Below, piece by piece: positions 20,074-32,700 of a stretch of 64,000 nt of DNA (position 1 is the stretch's first letter; each line of letters begins with the position of its first letter). This stretch comes from CAWAYR01 sp050250875 (GTDB lineage: Bacteria; Acidobacteriota; Vicinamibacteria; Vicinamibacterales; UBA2999). Position numbers and translations under genes: made by a program. The notes under the pieces are model-generated. The model made no database searches. It saw only the letters and a program-made list of their open reading frames with translations, and had not been told where the DNA came from. The stretch spans positions 62,001 through 126,000 of the forward strand of contig JBFWNV010000006.1 of the NCBI GenBank assembly GCA_050250875.1, in the 5' to 3' direction.

Positions 20074-22941
20074 CTAGGCTCGGGCAACCGGGCGACGCCG
20101 GCCGTCGAGCACGCGGCGCACGGCGCGGTCGAAGCGCTCCTGCAGGGGCTTCCGCGTCTCGGGCGGCACCGGGCCGAGCCTGAGCCACGCCGCCTGGGCG
20201 CTACGCAGCTCCTGATCGGCGGCGCGCTGGCGCGCCTCCTCGGCCTGACGCGCCGCCCCGGCGCCCATGGTGTTGGCGGCCAGCGCCTCGCGCCACTGCT
20301 TCGCCAGCAGCTCGGCCGGCGACAGCGACGCGGTCGAAGCCCGTTCGCCGCCGTCTGGCGGCGCCAGCGCCTCGACCTTGGCGCACAGCTTCTCCATGCG
20401 CCGGGCGGTCGCCGCCGGATCCAGGTCGCCGCCGGTGAAGGCCTCGGGCCAGCGGGTCACCAGCGTGAGCAGCGCGCCGTTGACGCGCTCGGCCAGCGGC
20501 GCCAGCACATGGCGCGGCAGCTCCGGTCCCTGCAGCCAGCGCGCCCGCGCCGCCTGCACCTTGTTGTAGAGGTCGTCGGGCATCGGCGCGCCGTCCGCCG
20601 GCACCAGCGCCTCGATCTCGGCCACGGCGGTGTCGCGATCGACGAACTTGGTCTGGATCGCCTCGGAGTCGCGGTTCTTGAACCGCTCGAAGAACAGGTC
20701 GCAGGCGGCGCGGAAACGCTCCCACACCTGGTCGCTCTTGCTCTTCTTCACCGGGCCGATGGTCTTCCATTCGACCTGCAGGGCCTTCAGGCGGGCCGCC
20801 GCCTGGTCCCAGTTGGTCGACCGCGCCAGCTGTTCGGCCTCGGCGATCAGCGCTTCCTTGCGGGACAGGTTCTCGCCCCAGTCCTGCTTGCGCTGCTTCA
20901 TGTCGGCCTGGCGCCGCGTGAAGAAGCTGTCGCAGGCCTTGCGGAACCGCTCCCAGACCGCCTTCTCGCGGCCGCGGGTGACCGGGCCGATCGCCTTCCA
21001 TTCGGCCTGCAGCGCCTTCATCGTCTCGGCGGTGCGCACCCAGTCGGTGGAGTCGGCCAGCGCTTCGGCCTTCTCGCACAGCGCTTCCTTCTTCTTCAGC
21101 GCCTCCTGCCGCTCGGCGGCCTGCTGGGCGAAGAAGTCCTTGCACTTCTCGTAGACCTGGCCCTGCGCCGCCTTGAAGCGGGTCCACAGCGCCTCGGCCT
21201 GCGAGCGCGGCGCCGCCGCCACCGGCTTCCACTTCTCCTGCAGGGCGCGCATCTCGGTGGCGGCCTTGTCGGGATCGGCGTCGGCGATCGGGATGAGGGC
21301 CTCCATCTTCGCGCACAGGTCTTCCTGCACCTGGACGTTGGCCCAGCGCTTCCATTCCTCGGCGTTGCGCAGTTCGTCCAACCGCGGCTGCACGGCGGCA
21401 CGGACCGCCTGCAGGCGCACGGTGAGGTCCTCACGATCCTGCGGCGTCGGCAGCGGCCCCATCGTGCCGATGGCCAGCTTGACGTCCTTGATGATCTGGT
21501 CGGCGTCCTTCAGCGACAGCGACTCGGCGGCGACGCGGGTCTCGAGCGCCTGGACGACGCCCTGCAGTCGCTGCAGGTTCTCTTCCTGCCCCTTCTGCCG
21601 GGCCGCGCGCACGTCCTGTTCGCGGGCGTCGAAGGTGGCGCTGACGGCGGCGAAGCGCTCGGCGAGCGCCGGATCGACGTCACCCAGCCGGCCGATCGCC
21701 TGCCACTTGCGGCGCAAGGCCTGCCACTGCCCCCGCACGACGGCGTAGTCGGCGGCGACCAGGGCTTCGGCGTCGGCGACCACCGCCGGCGCCTGGGCGG
21801 CGAGTTCGCGGGCCTGCTCGCGCTGGGCGTGGCGGCGTTCGGCCGCGCGGGCGGCGTCGTCGAAGCGCCGCTGCACGTCGGCGGCCCAGGTCTCGGCCAT
21901 CGGCGGCAGGCCTTCCCACTCGGCGCGCGCCGCGGCCAGTCCGTTCAATACGTCGTCGCCGGCCAGGGCCTCGATGCGCTCGCACAGCGCCAGGCGTCCG
22001 CCCTGCTCCTGCCGCACCGCCTCGGCGCGCCGCGCCTCCTCGGCCCGGCGGGCCTCGTCGGCGGCCACCGCCGTCCGCACGCGGTCCGACAGCGTCTCGA
22101 ATTCCTCGACGATGGCCGGGCGGATGTCGGCGTCGGCGAGCAGTTCCACCCAGGCGACGCGCGCGGCGGCGTAGCCGTCACGCACGGCCCCGGCGTCGGT
22201 GGAGGCCGACAACGCCTCCATCTGCAGGACCAGGCCGCGGGCGGTCTCCTGGTCGGCGTCCTTGTAGTCGGGAGTCGCGGGCTCCGCCGGCGCGACCGGG
22301 GCGGTCTGGGCGGCGAGCAGCGCCTTGGCGCGCTTGGCGGCGGCCTTGGTCCGGGCCCGCTGGGCAATCGCGCCGAGTTGCTCGGCACCCGGGGCGACCA
22401 GGCGGTCGAGCGCCGCCACCGCGGCGTCGGCGTGCTCGCCGTTCACCGCGACGGCCTCCAGTTCGGCGGCATCGCTGAGCCGCTCGAGCGCCAGCAGCCG
22501 CGTCCCCGCGTCGTGAGCGTGACGGGCCACCCCGCCCAACGCCTTGGGGTCGGTGAGCAGCGCCACCGCGGCATGGCGGACGGCCTCGGCGGCCGACGAC
22601 CGGGCGAGCCCGGCCAACTCGCGGCCGCGGCCCAGGCCGCCCAGCGCGGCGACCGCCCGCACCGCCGCATCGCCCGCCGTCGAGGCCAGCGTCACCAGGC
22701 GCTCGACCGCGGCGTCGCGCACGCCGGTATCGGCGTCGTTGCGGCTGACGGCCGCCAGCGTGTCGGGATCGGACAGTCGAACCACGGCGGCGCGGCGTAC
22801 GCGCGCGTCCTGGTCGTCGGTGGCCACCTGGCTGAACACGTCGGCGGCGTCGTCCCCGAGGGCCTGGAGGGCCTCGAGACGGACGGCCGGGTCGCCGTGC
22901 TTCCATCTGGCTTGGGGTCGGAGCTTGTCGAGAATGCCCAT
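20074..22941 (-). CDS. DUF349-repeat protein with N-terminal HEAT-like repeats
   Basis: A 955-residue soluble protein. Residues about 1-200 are HEAT-like helical repeats (RLEALQALGDDA, RRAAVVRLSDPDTLAAV, RHAAVALLTDPKALGGVA). Residues about 330-900 hold repeated DUF349 units, seen as EWKAIGPVTRGREKAVWERFRKACD and EWKTIGPVKKSKSDQVWERFR-type blocks plus degenerate copies, and it ends with GPVPPETRKPLQERFDRA. DUF349 proteins are predicted to be long coiled-coil helical rods; their role is largely unknown. It is monocistronic, convergent with the barrel gene, and divergent from the metH regulator. No signal peptide is present, so it is probably cytoplasmic. Confidence 0.85.
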   Translation of the reverse strand: MGILDKLRPQARWKHGDPAVRLEALQALGDDAADVFSQVATDDQDARVRRAAVVRLSDPDTLAAVSRNDADTGVRDAAVERLVTLASTAGDAAVRAVAALGGLGRGRELAGLARSSAAEAVRHAAVALLTDPKALGGVARHAHDAGTRLLALERLSDAAELEAVAVNGEHADAAVAALDRLVAPGAEQLGAIAQRARTKAAAKRAKALLAAQTAPVAPAEPATPDYKDADQETARGLVLQMEALSASTDAGAVRDGYAAARVAWVELLADADIRPAIVEEFETLSDRVRTAVAADEARRAEEARRAEAVRQEQGGRLALCERIEALAGDDVLNGLAAARAEWEGLPPMAETWAADVQRRFDDAARAAERRHAQREQARELAAQAPAVVADAEALVAADYAVVRGQWQALRRKWQAIGRLGDVDPALAERFAAVSATFDAREQDVRAARQKGQEENLQRLQGVVQALETRVAAESLSLKDADQIIKDVKLAIGTMGPLPTPQDREDLTVRLQAVRAAVQPRLDELRNAEEWKRWANVQVQEDLCAKMEALIPIADADPDKAATEMRALQEKWKPVAAAPRSQAEALWTRFKAAQGQVYEKCKDFFAQQAAERQEALKKKEALCEKAEALADSTDWVRTAETMKALQAEWKAIGPVTRGREKAVWERFRKACDSFFTRRQADMKQRKQDWGENLSRKEALIAEAEQLARSTNWDQAAARLKALQVEWKTIGPVKKSKSDQVWERFRAACDLFFERFKNRDSEAIQTKFVDRDTAVAEIEALVPADGAPMPDDLYNKVQAARARWLQGPELPRHVLAPLAERVNGALLTLVTRWPEAFTGGDLDPAATARRMEKLCAKVEALAPPDGGERASTASLSPAELLAKQWREALAANTMGAGAARQAEEARQRAADQELRSAQAAWLRLGPVPPETRKPLQERFDRAVRRVLDGRRRPVARA

Positions 22942-23105
22942 GGGTTCGATCGGGCCGGACCGGCAGCAGGATCCGGGCGGAGCCCCCTAGTCTACTTCAC
23001 GCCTTCGCCTCGTTCGTGACACCGGCGGGCCGGGCCGGCCGACCGGTCCGGCCGCCGGGACCGCGCTCCGCCATCGCGCCGGCTTGCCGGGGACGCCCGA
23101 CTGAC

Positions 23106-23133
23106 ATATCATCACAGATAGATTCATGGATAT
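23106..23133 (+). promoter_or_regulatory. Candidate operator/promoter of the metH operon
   Basis: An AT-rich island over the regulator start. ATATC (23106-23110) and GATAT (23129-23133) form an inverted pair spanning the ATG, and TATC-N6-GATA lies inside (23107-23120). TATCAT (23107-23112) fits a -10 element 13 nt before the ATG. The layout parallels the island at the ahcY-linked regulator. Inferred only. Confidence 0.45.
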
Positions 23134-24129
23134 AGAAGACGTCTCGACACGCTTCCGCATCCTGGGCGACCCGGCGCGGCTGCGGCTGCTGCGCGCCTTG
23201 AGCCTCGACCGCTTCAACGTCTCGGAGCTCACCGGGATCCTCGGCCTGGCGCAATCGGGCGTGTCGCGCCACCTCGGCCTGCTCAAGGACGCCGGTCTGG
23301 TCGTCGAGGAACGCGACGGCATCTACGCCTACTACCGCCTCGCCCGTCCGGCCGGCGGCGACGACCCGCTGTGGCGGTTGCTCGACGCCGAGTTCGCCCG
23401 CGCCGCCGCGACCACCGCCGCCCGCGCCGACGACGCCCGGATCCAGGAGGTGCGCCGGCTGCGGCGCGAGAACTTCGACGCCCACGCCGGCCCCGACACC
23501 CGCGACGGCCGCCAGCTCGTCCCCGGCCGCAGCTGGGCGGCGTGGTCGCGCGCCCTGGGCCACCTGCTGCCCGCCCTCGACGTCGCCGACGTCGGGTGCG
23601 GCGAGGGCTACCTCACCCTGGAGGCGGCGCGCTGGGCGCGCAAGGTGATTGGCATCGACCGCTCGGCGGCGGTGCTGGCGCGCGCCCGCCAGCTGGCCGA
23701 TCGCCGCAAGGTCACCAACGTCAGCTGGAAGCGCGGCGACATCGAGAAGCTGCCGCTGCCCGATCAGTGCGTGGACGTCGTGCTGCTGTCGCAGACGCTG
23801 CATCACGCCGGGGAGCCGTCGCGCGTCCTGCGCGAGGCGGCCCGGGTGCTGCGCCCGGGCGGCCGGGTCCTCATCCTCGACCTTCGCTCGCACGACGAAG
23901 GGTGGGTGCGCGACAAGCTCGGCGATCGCTGGCAGGGCTTCGACGACGCCGCCATCGCCAGCTGGCTGACCGGCGCCGGGTTCGAACGCGTGCGCACCAC
24001 CGTCGGCGCCCGCGGCGCCGGCGACCCGTTCGTCGTCATCGTCGCCAGTGCCGCGCTGCCCGAGGCCGGGCTGCGGCTCGCCGCGCCCCGCCGCACCGCC
24101 CGCACCTCCCAACCGACCCAGGACGCCCG

Positions 24130-24133
<4 letters not shown>
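23126..24133 (+). CDS. ArsR-HTH / SAM-methyltransferase fusion regulator (SahR-like, copy B)
   Basis: A 335-residue paralogue in architecture of the regulator at 5239-6264. Residues about 5-75 are the ArsR winged helix (LAQSGVSRHLGLLKDAGLVVEE, wing GIYAYYRL). Residues about 110-310 are the methyltransferase fold with motif I VADVGCGEG (153-161), GIDRSAAVLARARQLAD and LHHAGEPSRVLREAARVLRPGGRVLI. Its stop overlaps the metH ATG by 4 bp, so it is coupled to methionine synthase. By analogy with SahR it should sense SAH or SAM and regulate metH and itself. It is as divergent in sequence from copy A as two old paralogues would be: the fold motifs align, the linkers do not. A catalytic role remains possible. 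Confidence 0.85.
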
Positions 24134-27870
<3,737 letters not shown>

Positions 27871-28265
27871 GCCCTGCCGACCGTCACCGGCCGCGCCGCC
27901 AGCGGCCGGCCGTCAGTTGGCGCGCCGGCCGCAAGTCGGGTCGAAGGTGCCCGCGGTACACCGCCGGCGCGCGCGGGAAGCGTCCGTGGCCGCGGCAGAC
28001 GGCCGCCATCGTCAGGGATGTGATCCGCGCATGCGTTGAATCCACGCCGTCGCACGGATAGAATCCTGACCATCCCGAGTTCGTTCCCTCGGGACGAGGT
28101 TGTTCGATGTCCGCTCCGCTCGCCGGTCTCCGTTCGTCCCGCACCACCCACCCGGTCGCCTTCCGACAGCAGCGCTCGTCGCGCCAGCCGAAGACGTAGC
28201 CCCGGCCGCCGCGCGGCCCCTCCCGTCCGTCCCGCGTCGCCAGTCCGTCCCGCCCCGAGGTGTCC
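27871..28265. other. 395-bp intergenic region after metH
   Basis: No gene is supported. The first 130 bases are GC-rich with repeated GGCCGGC-like motifs. A 7-bp hairpin TCCCGAG-N8-CTCGGGA lies at 28073-28094, followed by about 170 bases of pyrimidine-rich sequence before the next gene. It could be the leader of the gene at 28266. Confidence 0.5.
28073..28094 (+). other. Hairpin upstream of the small HExxH protein gene
   Basis: TCCCGAG and CTCGGGA arms of 7 bp around an 8-base loop. No U tract follows, so it is more likely a leader structure or chance palindrome than a terminator. Confidence 0.35.
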
Positions 28266-28784
28266 ATGAAGTCGTCGTGCGTGCTCGTCGTGTCGCTCCT
28301 CGTCTGCGCGTCGCCGGCGCCGGCGCAGACGCCGCACGTGCGACCGATGGACGCGGTGGCCCGGCTGGCGCTGGAGCGCGGCGTCGAGGAGTCGGCGCGG
28401 TTCCGGGCGCTGCTCGACGAGTTGGACGCGTCGAACGTCATCGTGCACGTGATGGGCGTGCGGTCGCTGCCCCTGGGCGTGGTCGGCACGATGCGCTTCG
28501 TCGGCTCGATCGGCGAGACCCGCTACATCCGCGTCCATATCGCCGCGACGTCGCCGCCGGCGCTGCGGGTCGCGACGCTGGCCCACGAGCTGGAGCACGC
28601 CTGCGAGGTGGCGCGCTCCCCGGCGACGACCCACGACGCCGTCCGCGATCTCTATCGCCGCATCGGCGCCGAGGTGCCGGGAGCGCGCGACGCCTACGAG
28701 ACGGCGGCCGCCCAGCTCATCGGCGCCGAGGTGCTGGCCGAACTCCGTGGGCTGGGGCCCGCCGTCCGGACCGCCGAGCAGTGA
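28266..28784 (+). CDS. Small secreted HExxH protein, putative metallopeptidase
   Basis: A 172-residue exported protein with signal peptide (about 1-20, ending PAPAQ). The mature part contains an HELEHACEVA motif (H-E-x-x-H, about residues 107-116), the canonical zinc-peptidase helix, in a helical context (LRVATLAHELEHA). An upstream beta section (HVMGVRSLPLGVVGTMRFVGSIGETRYIRVHIA) precedes it. No named family is recognised, and the third zinc ligand is not obvious; a glutamate further on (RDAYETAAAQ) is a candidate. An alternative start two codons upstream at 28260 exists. It is convergent with the MFS gene four bases away. Confidence 0.7.
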   Translation: MKSSCVLVVSLLVCASPAPAQTPHVRPMDAVARLALERGVEESARFRALLDELDASNVIVHVMGVRSLPLGVVGTMRFVGSIGETRYIRVHIAATSPPALRVATLAHELEHACEVARSPATTHDAVRDLYRRIGAEVPGARDAYETAAAQLIGAEVLAELRGLGPAVRTAEQ

Positions 28785-28787
28785 GCG

Positions 28788-29966
28788 TCAGGCCCCGACC
28801 GGGGTGTCGGGAGGCAGGACCCGTGGTTCGACGGTGAGAAAGTAGGGCACGGCGAACGCGGCCAGCGCCGCCGCCGCCCCGTACGCCGCCTGGTAGCCGT
28901 GGTGCTGCACGATCCAGCCGATCGCCACCGACCCGGTGCCGATGCCGGTGTCGAACGCGGCCAGGATGCTGCCGAACGCGGCGCCGCGGCGGGCCGGATC
29001 GACGTGGCGCATGATGTGGCCGAGGAACAGCGGATAGGCCGACCCGAAGCCGGTGCCGAAGACCAGCGCCGAAACCACGAACACCGGGCGGCCGCCGCCG
29101 ACCGCCAGCAGCGCGAAGCCGGCCATGACCAGCACCAGGCACGGCAGCAGCACCCGGCGGTGGCCGATGCGGTCGCCCAGCCGCGCCACGTAGGGGCGGG
29201 TGACGAGGATGGCGAGCGAGAACACCGTGAAGTAGAGCGCCCGCGGCGACACGCCCGACGCCTCGCTGTACATCGCCACGAAGCTGGTGATGCCGCCATA
29301 GCCGAACGCGTAGAGGAAGAGCGTGCCGGCGAGGGCGAGCACGCGCCACTCGATCAAGCCGCCCCACGACCACGGCCGGGCGGCGTGGGCGCCCGGCGCC
29401 GGATCGGGTGGCAGCAGCAGCCAGGCGACCAGGAACATCAGCAGGTTGAGCCCGGCCGCCTCGGCGCAGACCAGCGTCCAGCCGCCGTGCTCGAACACCC
29501 ACAGCCCCAGCGTCGGTGCCATCGCAATCGCGAAAATCGTCGACATCCCCCAGTAGCTCAGGCCCTCGGCGCGACGCAGCGGCGGCACCAGATCGGTGAC
29601 GTACGAGCTGGCGGCGACCAGCAGCCCGGACCAGAACAGGCCGTGCACCCCGACCAGGACCAGCATCGGGACGTAGGACGGCAGCACGGCGTAGATCGTC
29701 GAGAAGGCGGCAATCGCCAGGCTCGACGCCATCAGGACGCGGCGCTTGCCGACGCGGTCGGCGATGCTGCCGGTGATCGGCCCGCTCATCGCCGAGGCGT
29801 AGGTGAGGAAGCCGAGAAAGAGCCCCGCCGCCACCGCACTGCCGCCGAGCGCGCGGATCCGGAACGGCGCCGTGGGCAGCAGCTGGAACGCCGACAGGAA
29901 GACGATGAAGTTGAACCCGCACATGACGACGAAGCGCGGGGTGAACAGACGGTCGGGCGGGGCCAT
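28788..29966 (-). CDS. MFS transporter
   Basis: A 392-residue inner-membrane protein with about 12 hydrophobic helices. The major-facilitator signature between helices 2 and 3 is GSIADRVGKRRVLMASS (about 66-82), and its counterpart in the second half is ARLGDRIGHRRVLLPC. The central loop is short (about 190-215, with PDPAPGAHAARPWSW). The substrate cannot be told; it is shorter than sugar carriers and resembles drug or metabolite efflux members. It lies 41 bp downstream of the RidA gene on the same strand and may be the last gene of that operon, in which case it could export a product of that pathway. Confidence 0.88.
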   Translation of the reverse strand: MAPPDRLFTPRFVVMCGFNFIVFLSAFQLLPTAPFRIRALGGSAVAAGLFLGFLTYASAMSGPITGSIADRVGKRRVLMASSLAIAAFSTIYAVLPSYVPMLVLVGVHGLFWSGLLVAASSYVTDLVPPLRRAEGLSYWGMSTIFAIAMAPTLGLWVFEHGGWTLVCAEAAGLNLLMFLVAWLLLPPDPAPGAHAARPWSWGGLIEWRVLALAGTLFLYAFGYGGITSFVAMYSEASGVSPRALYFTVFSLAILVTRPYVARLGDRIGHRRVLLPCLVLVMAGFALLAVGGGRPVFVVSALVFGTGFGSAYPLFLGHIMRHVDPARRGAAFGSILAAFDTGIGTGSVAIGWIVQHHGYQAAYGAAAALAAFAVPYFLTVEPRVLPPDTPVGA

Positions 29967-30007
29967 CGAGAAACGCCCAGTATATGCGCTCGGTGGCGCC
30001 GCGCCGA

Positions 30008-30391
30008 TCAGCGCGCCATCAGCGCCGTGACCTCGATCTCGATGCGCATGCGCGGGTCGGCGAGCCCGGCGGCGATCATCGTCGCCGCCGGACGGACCTC
30101 GCCGAAGTGGCGGCGCAGGATCGGCCAGCAGCGCGGGAACTCGCCGCCGTCCGCCAGGATGTAGCGGACGCGCACGACGTCGGCCAGGCTCGCCCCGGCC
30201 TGGGCGAGCGCCGCCGCGATGTTGGCCAGGCACTGCTCGGTCTGCGCCTCGATGTCGGCCGCGATGGTCATCGTCGCGTAGTCGAAGCCGGTGGTGCCCG
30301 AGACGAAGACCCAGTCGCCCTGGACGACGGCGCGCGAGTAGCCGATGTCCTGTTCGAAGGTGGAGCCCGAGCTGATCAGACGTCGCGTCAT
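30008..30391 (-). CDS. RidA-family protein (reactive enamine/imine deaminase type)
   Basis: A 127-residue YjgF/YER057c/UK114 protein. Family features are GYSRAVVQGDWVFVSGTTGFDY (about 17-38), IEAQTEQCLANIAAALAQAGASLADVVRVRYIL, and the C-terminal MRIEIEVTAL block with the arginine that binds the substrate carboxylate (R115 or nearby). RidA proteins hydrolyse reactive 2-aminoacrylate or 2-iminobutyrate formed from serine or threonine. It is translationally coupled to the quinone oxidoreductase gene upstream. The presence of a threonine-dehydrogenase-like gene at the head of the operon fits a role in threonine breakdown, as inference. Confidence 0.88.
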   Translation of the reverse strand: MTRRLISSGSTFEQDIGYSRAVVQGDWVFVSGTTGFDYATMTIAADIEAQTEQCLANIAAALAQAGASLADVVRVRYILADGGEFPRCWPILRRHFGEVRPAATMIAAGLADPRMRIEIEVTALMAR

Positions 30392-31392
30392 CAGGTCATC
30401 TCCAGGACGATCTTGCCGATGTGGGCGCTCGACTCCATCAGCCGGTGCGCGTCGGCGGCGCGGGCCAGGGGAAAGGTCGCGTGGATCACCGGCCGCACCG
30501 TGCCGGCCGCCAGCAGCGGCCAGACGCGGGCTTCGAGGGCGGCGGCAATCGCCCCCTTCTCGGCCGGCGTCCGCGGCCGCAGCGTCGAGCCGGTGATGGT
30601 CAGCCGACGCCGCATCACCGCCATCAGGTCGATCTCGGCGACCGACGCCTTGAGGAAGGCGATCTGCACGAGCCGTCCCTCGACGGCGAGCAGCGACAGG
30701 TTGCGCGCGACGTAGTCGCCGCCGACCATGTCGAGGATCACGTCCACCCCGCGTCCCGCCGTGGCCGGCTGCAGCACGGCGACGAAGTCCTGCTCGCGGT
30801 AGTCGACGGCGATCTCGGCGCCGAGCGCCACACAGGCCGCGCACTTGGCCGCCGACCCCGCCGTCGTGAACACGCGCGCGCCGAACGCCTTCCCCAGCTG
30901 GATCGCGGTGGTGCCGATGCCGCTCGAGCCGCCGTGCACGAGCAGGCTCTCGCCCGCCTGCAGGCGGCCGCGCTCGAAGACGTTGGTCCAGACGGTGAAG
31001 AAGGTCTCGGGCAGCGCCGCCGCCTCGAGCGGCGTGAGCCCGTGGGGCACCGGCAGGCACTGCACGGCCGGTGCGGCGCAGTACTCGGCGTAGCCGCCGC
31101 CGGCCACCAGCGCGCAGACCACGTCGCCTTCACGCCAGCGCGCCGGCATCTCGTCGAGCGAGGGCCCGAGCGCGACGATGCGGCCGGCGATCTCGAGGCC
31201 CGGCAGGTCGGAGGCGCCGGGCGGCGGCGCGTACCCGCCCTTGCGCTGCAGCACGTCGGGCCGGTTGACCCCCGCCGCCGCCACCTCGATCAGCACCTCG
31301 CCGGCACCGGGCACCGGCCGCTCGCGTTCGACCAGGCGGAGGACGTCGGGCGGCCCCGGCCTGGCGATCTCGACCGCGCGCATGCCGGCCAC
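30391..31392 (-). CDS. NAD(P)H quinone oxidoreductase (zeta-crystallin / PIG3 type)
   Basis: A 333-residue medium-chain reductase without zinc ligands. Features are the N-terminal AVEIARPGPPDVLRLVERERP, VNRPDVLQRKGGYAPPPGASDLPGLEIAGRI, LPETFFTVWTNVFERG, and the nucleotide-binding LVHGGSSGIGTTAIQLGKAFGA. The PPPGASDLPGLE block is typical of the PIG3-like quinone reductase group. It would reduce quinones with NADPH in the cytosol. The start could also be the ATG nine bases in (31383). It starts three bases after the DUF885 stop and ends in an overlap with RidA. Confidence 0.9.
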   Translation of the reverse strand: MAGMRAVEIARPGPPDVLRLVERERPVPGAGEVLIEVAAAGVNRPDVLQRKGGYAPPPGASDLPGLEIAGRIVALGPSLDEMPARWREGDVVCALVAGGGYAEYCAAPAVQCLPVPHGLTPLEAAALPETFFTVWTNVFERGRLQAGESLLVHGGSSGIGTTAIQLGKAFGARVFTTAGSAAKCAACVALGAEIAVDYREQDFVAVLQPATAGRGVDVILDMVGGDYVARNLSLLAVEGRLVQIAFLKASVAEIDLMAVMRRRLTITGSTLRPRTPAEKGAIAAALEARVWPLLAAGTVRPVIHATFPLARAADAHRLMESSAHIGKIVLEMT

Positions 31393-31395
31393 CGC

Positions 31396-32700
31396 CTACT
31401 CGCGCAGGCCCGAGGGCAGCCGCGGCGACGACAACAGCTCCGCGAAGGCCGTCCAGCGGGCGGCCGGATCGATACCGGCCTTCCGCTCGACGTAGCCCTT
31501 CACCAGGTCTTCGCCGAGGTTGTAGTTGATGACGTAGCTGCGGTAGGCGTCGAAGAACTTCACCCGCTGCGCCGCCTGTGCCGGCGTGTTCATGGCGTAG
31601 CGCACCAGCCAGTCGGCGGCGCGGGTCGCGTCGAAGCGGCCGTCGAGATAGCCGCGCGCGGCCTCGTTGCCGGCGTAACTGAGGCGTCGGGTCAGCGCCA
31701 GCACGTCGTAATACTCGTCGACGCGGGCCGGGTCGAGGCCGGCCAGCGGAAACAGCGTCGTCCGCTCGAAGGCCCGCCGCTCGGCCTCGGTGAACGCCAC
31801 CTGGATGCCGTAGTTGGCGGTGCCCTCGGCGATGAGCGACTGCGGCGAGAACAGCGGGTAGACCGAGAATTCGACCCAGCCGCGCTGCTTCACCAGGTGC
31901 TGTTCGAGCAGCGCGTTGTAGACATGGTGCCCCGGATAACCTTCGTGACAGGCCAGGTCGATCGCCCGATCGACGTACACCGGCAGGTCGGTGTTGACTT
32001 CGATCAGGCTGACGAAGCCGCCCTTGTACCAGTTGTAGGCGCTCCACGGCTTGTCCGTCACGTAGGCCACGGTGAAGCGCTCGCCGGGCGGCAGGGTGAC
32101 GTGGGCCGCCGTGCGTCGCCGGCACTCGGCGATGGCCGCCTGGAACACGGCGTCGAGCCGGTCGGGCGGAATCACGAACGCCCGCCGGAACGCCTCGTAG
32201 CGCGGCGCCAGGTCGCCGTGGCCGCCGATCCGGGCGGCGACGGCGTCGACGACGGTCTGGAACGTGGCGTCGTCGTGGCGTGGCGCCACGGCGTCGTAGA
32301 GCTCGCGTGATTCCTCGTCGAACGAGAACTTCCGCCCCCGCAGCATGGCCACCCGGGCCCGCACGGCGTTGAGCTGGCGCGCCAGGTACTGGCGGCGCAG
32401 GACGCCGAGTCCGGCATCGGGGCCGGCGGCGATCGGGGGCAGCCGGCGCAGATCCACTTCGAGGACGGCGGCGCGCTTGTCGATCTCGAGCAGCGGCGCC
32501 CGCTCCGCCGCGGCGGCGGCTCGCCACTCCGGCGGGCCGTAGTAGGCGTCGACGAACGCCTCGTCGTGCTGGCCGAGCGCCAGCACCAGCTTCACGTAGC
32601 TCTCGGCCGCCGCGTCGTCGCTGGCGGCGGTGGGAATCGGTGCGCGCAAGCAGCCTCCCAGGGTGACGACGAGCGCCAGCGCGGCGAGTCCCGCTCTCAT
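31396..32700 (-). CDS. DUF885-family lipoprotein, putative metallopeptidase
   Basis: A 434-residue protein with a lipobox (VTLGGC, lipidation at C17), so it should be anchored in the outer or inner membrane facing the periplasm. The conserved HEGYPGHHVYN motif (about residues 255-265) of DUF885 proteins is present, followed by the GTANYGIQVAF and EYYDVLALTRRL helices. DUF885 members are thought to be zinc-dependent carboxypeptidase-like enzymes related to M32, but the substrate is unknown. The gene overlaps the epimerase gene upstream by 4 bp and is three bases from the quinone oxidoreductase gene. A peptidase inside what otherwise looks like an amino-acid degradation operon could supply peptides or amino acids. 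Confidence 0.82.
   Translation of the reverse strand: MRAGLAALALVVTLGGCLRAPIPTAASDDAAAESYVKLVLALGQHDEAFVDAYYGPPEWRAAAAAERAPLLEIDKRAAVLEVDLRRLPPIAAGPDAGLGVLRRQYLARQLNAVRARVAMLRGRKFSFDEESRELYDAVAPRHDDATFQTVVDAVAARIGGHGDLAPRYEAFRRAFVIPPDRLDAVFQAAIAECRRRTAAHVTLPPGERFTVAYVTDKPWSAYNWYKGGFVSLIEVNTDLPVYVDRAIDLACHEGYPGHHVYNALLEQHLVKQRGWVEFSVYPLFSPQSLIAEGTANYGIQVAFTEAERRAFERTTLFPLAGLDPARVDEYYDVLALTRRLSYAGNEAARGYLDGRFDATRAADWLVRYAMNTPAQAAQRVKFFDAYRSYVINYNLGEDLVKGYVERKAGIDPAARWTAFAELLSSPRLPSGLRE

Noticed and set aside
19802..20188. Small minus-strand gene in the 19.6-20.1 kb gap
   Set aside because: It overlaps the end of the DUF349 gene in another frame and contains only Arg/Pro/Ala-rich sequence read through the hairpin element.
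28073..28094. Rho-independent terminator for metH
   Set aside because: The hairpin is 200 bp after metH, is followed by GAGGTTG rather than a U tract, and lies in the probable leader of the next gene.
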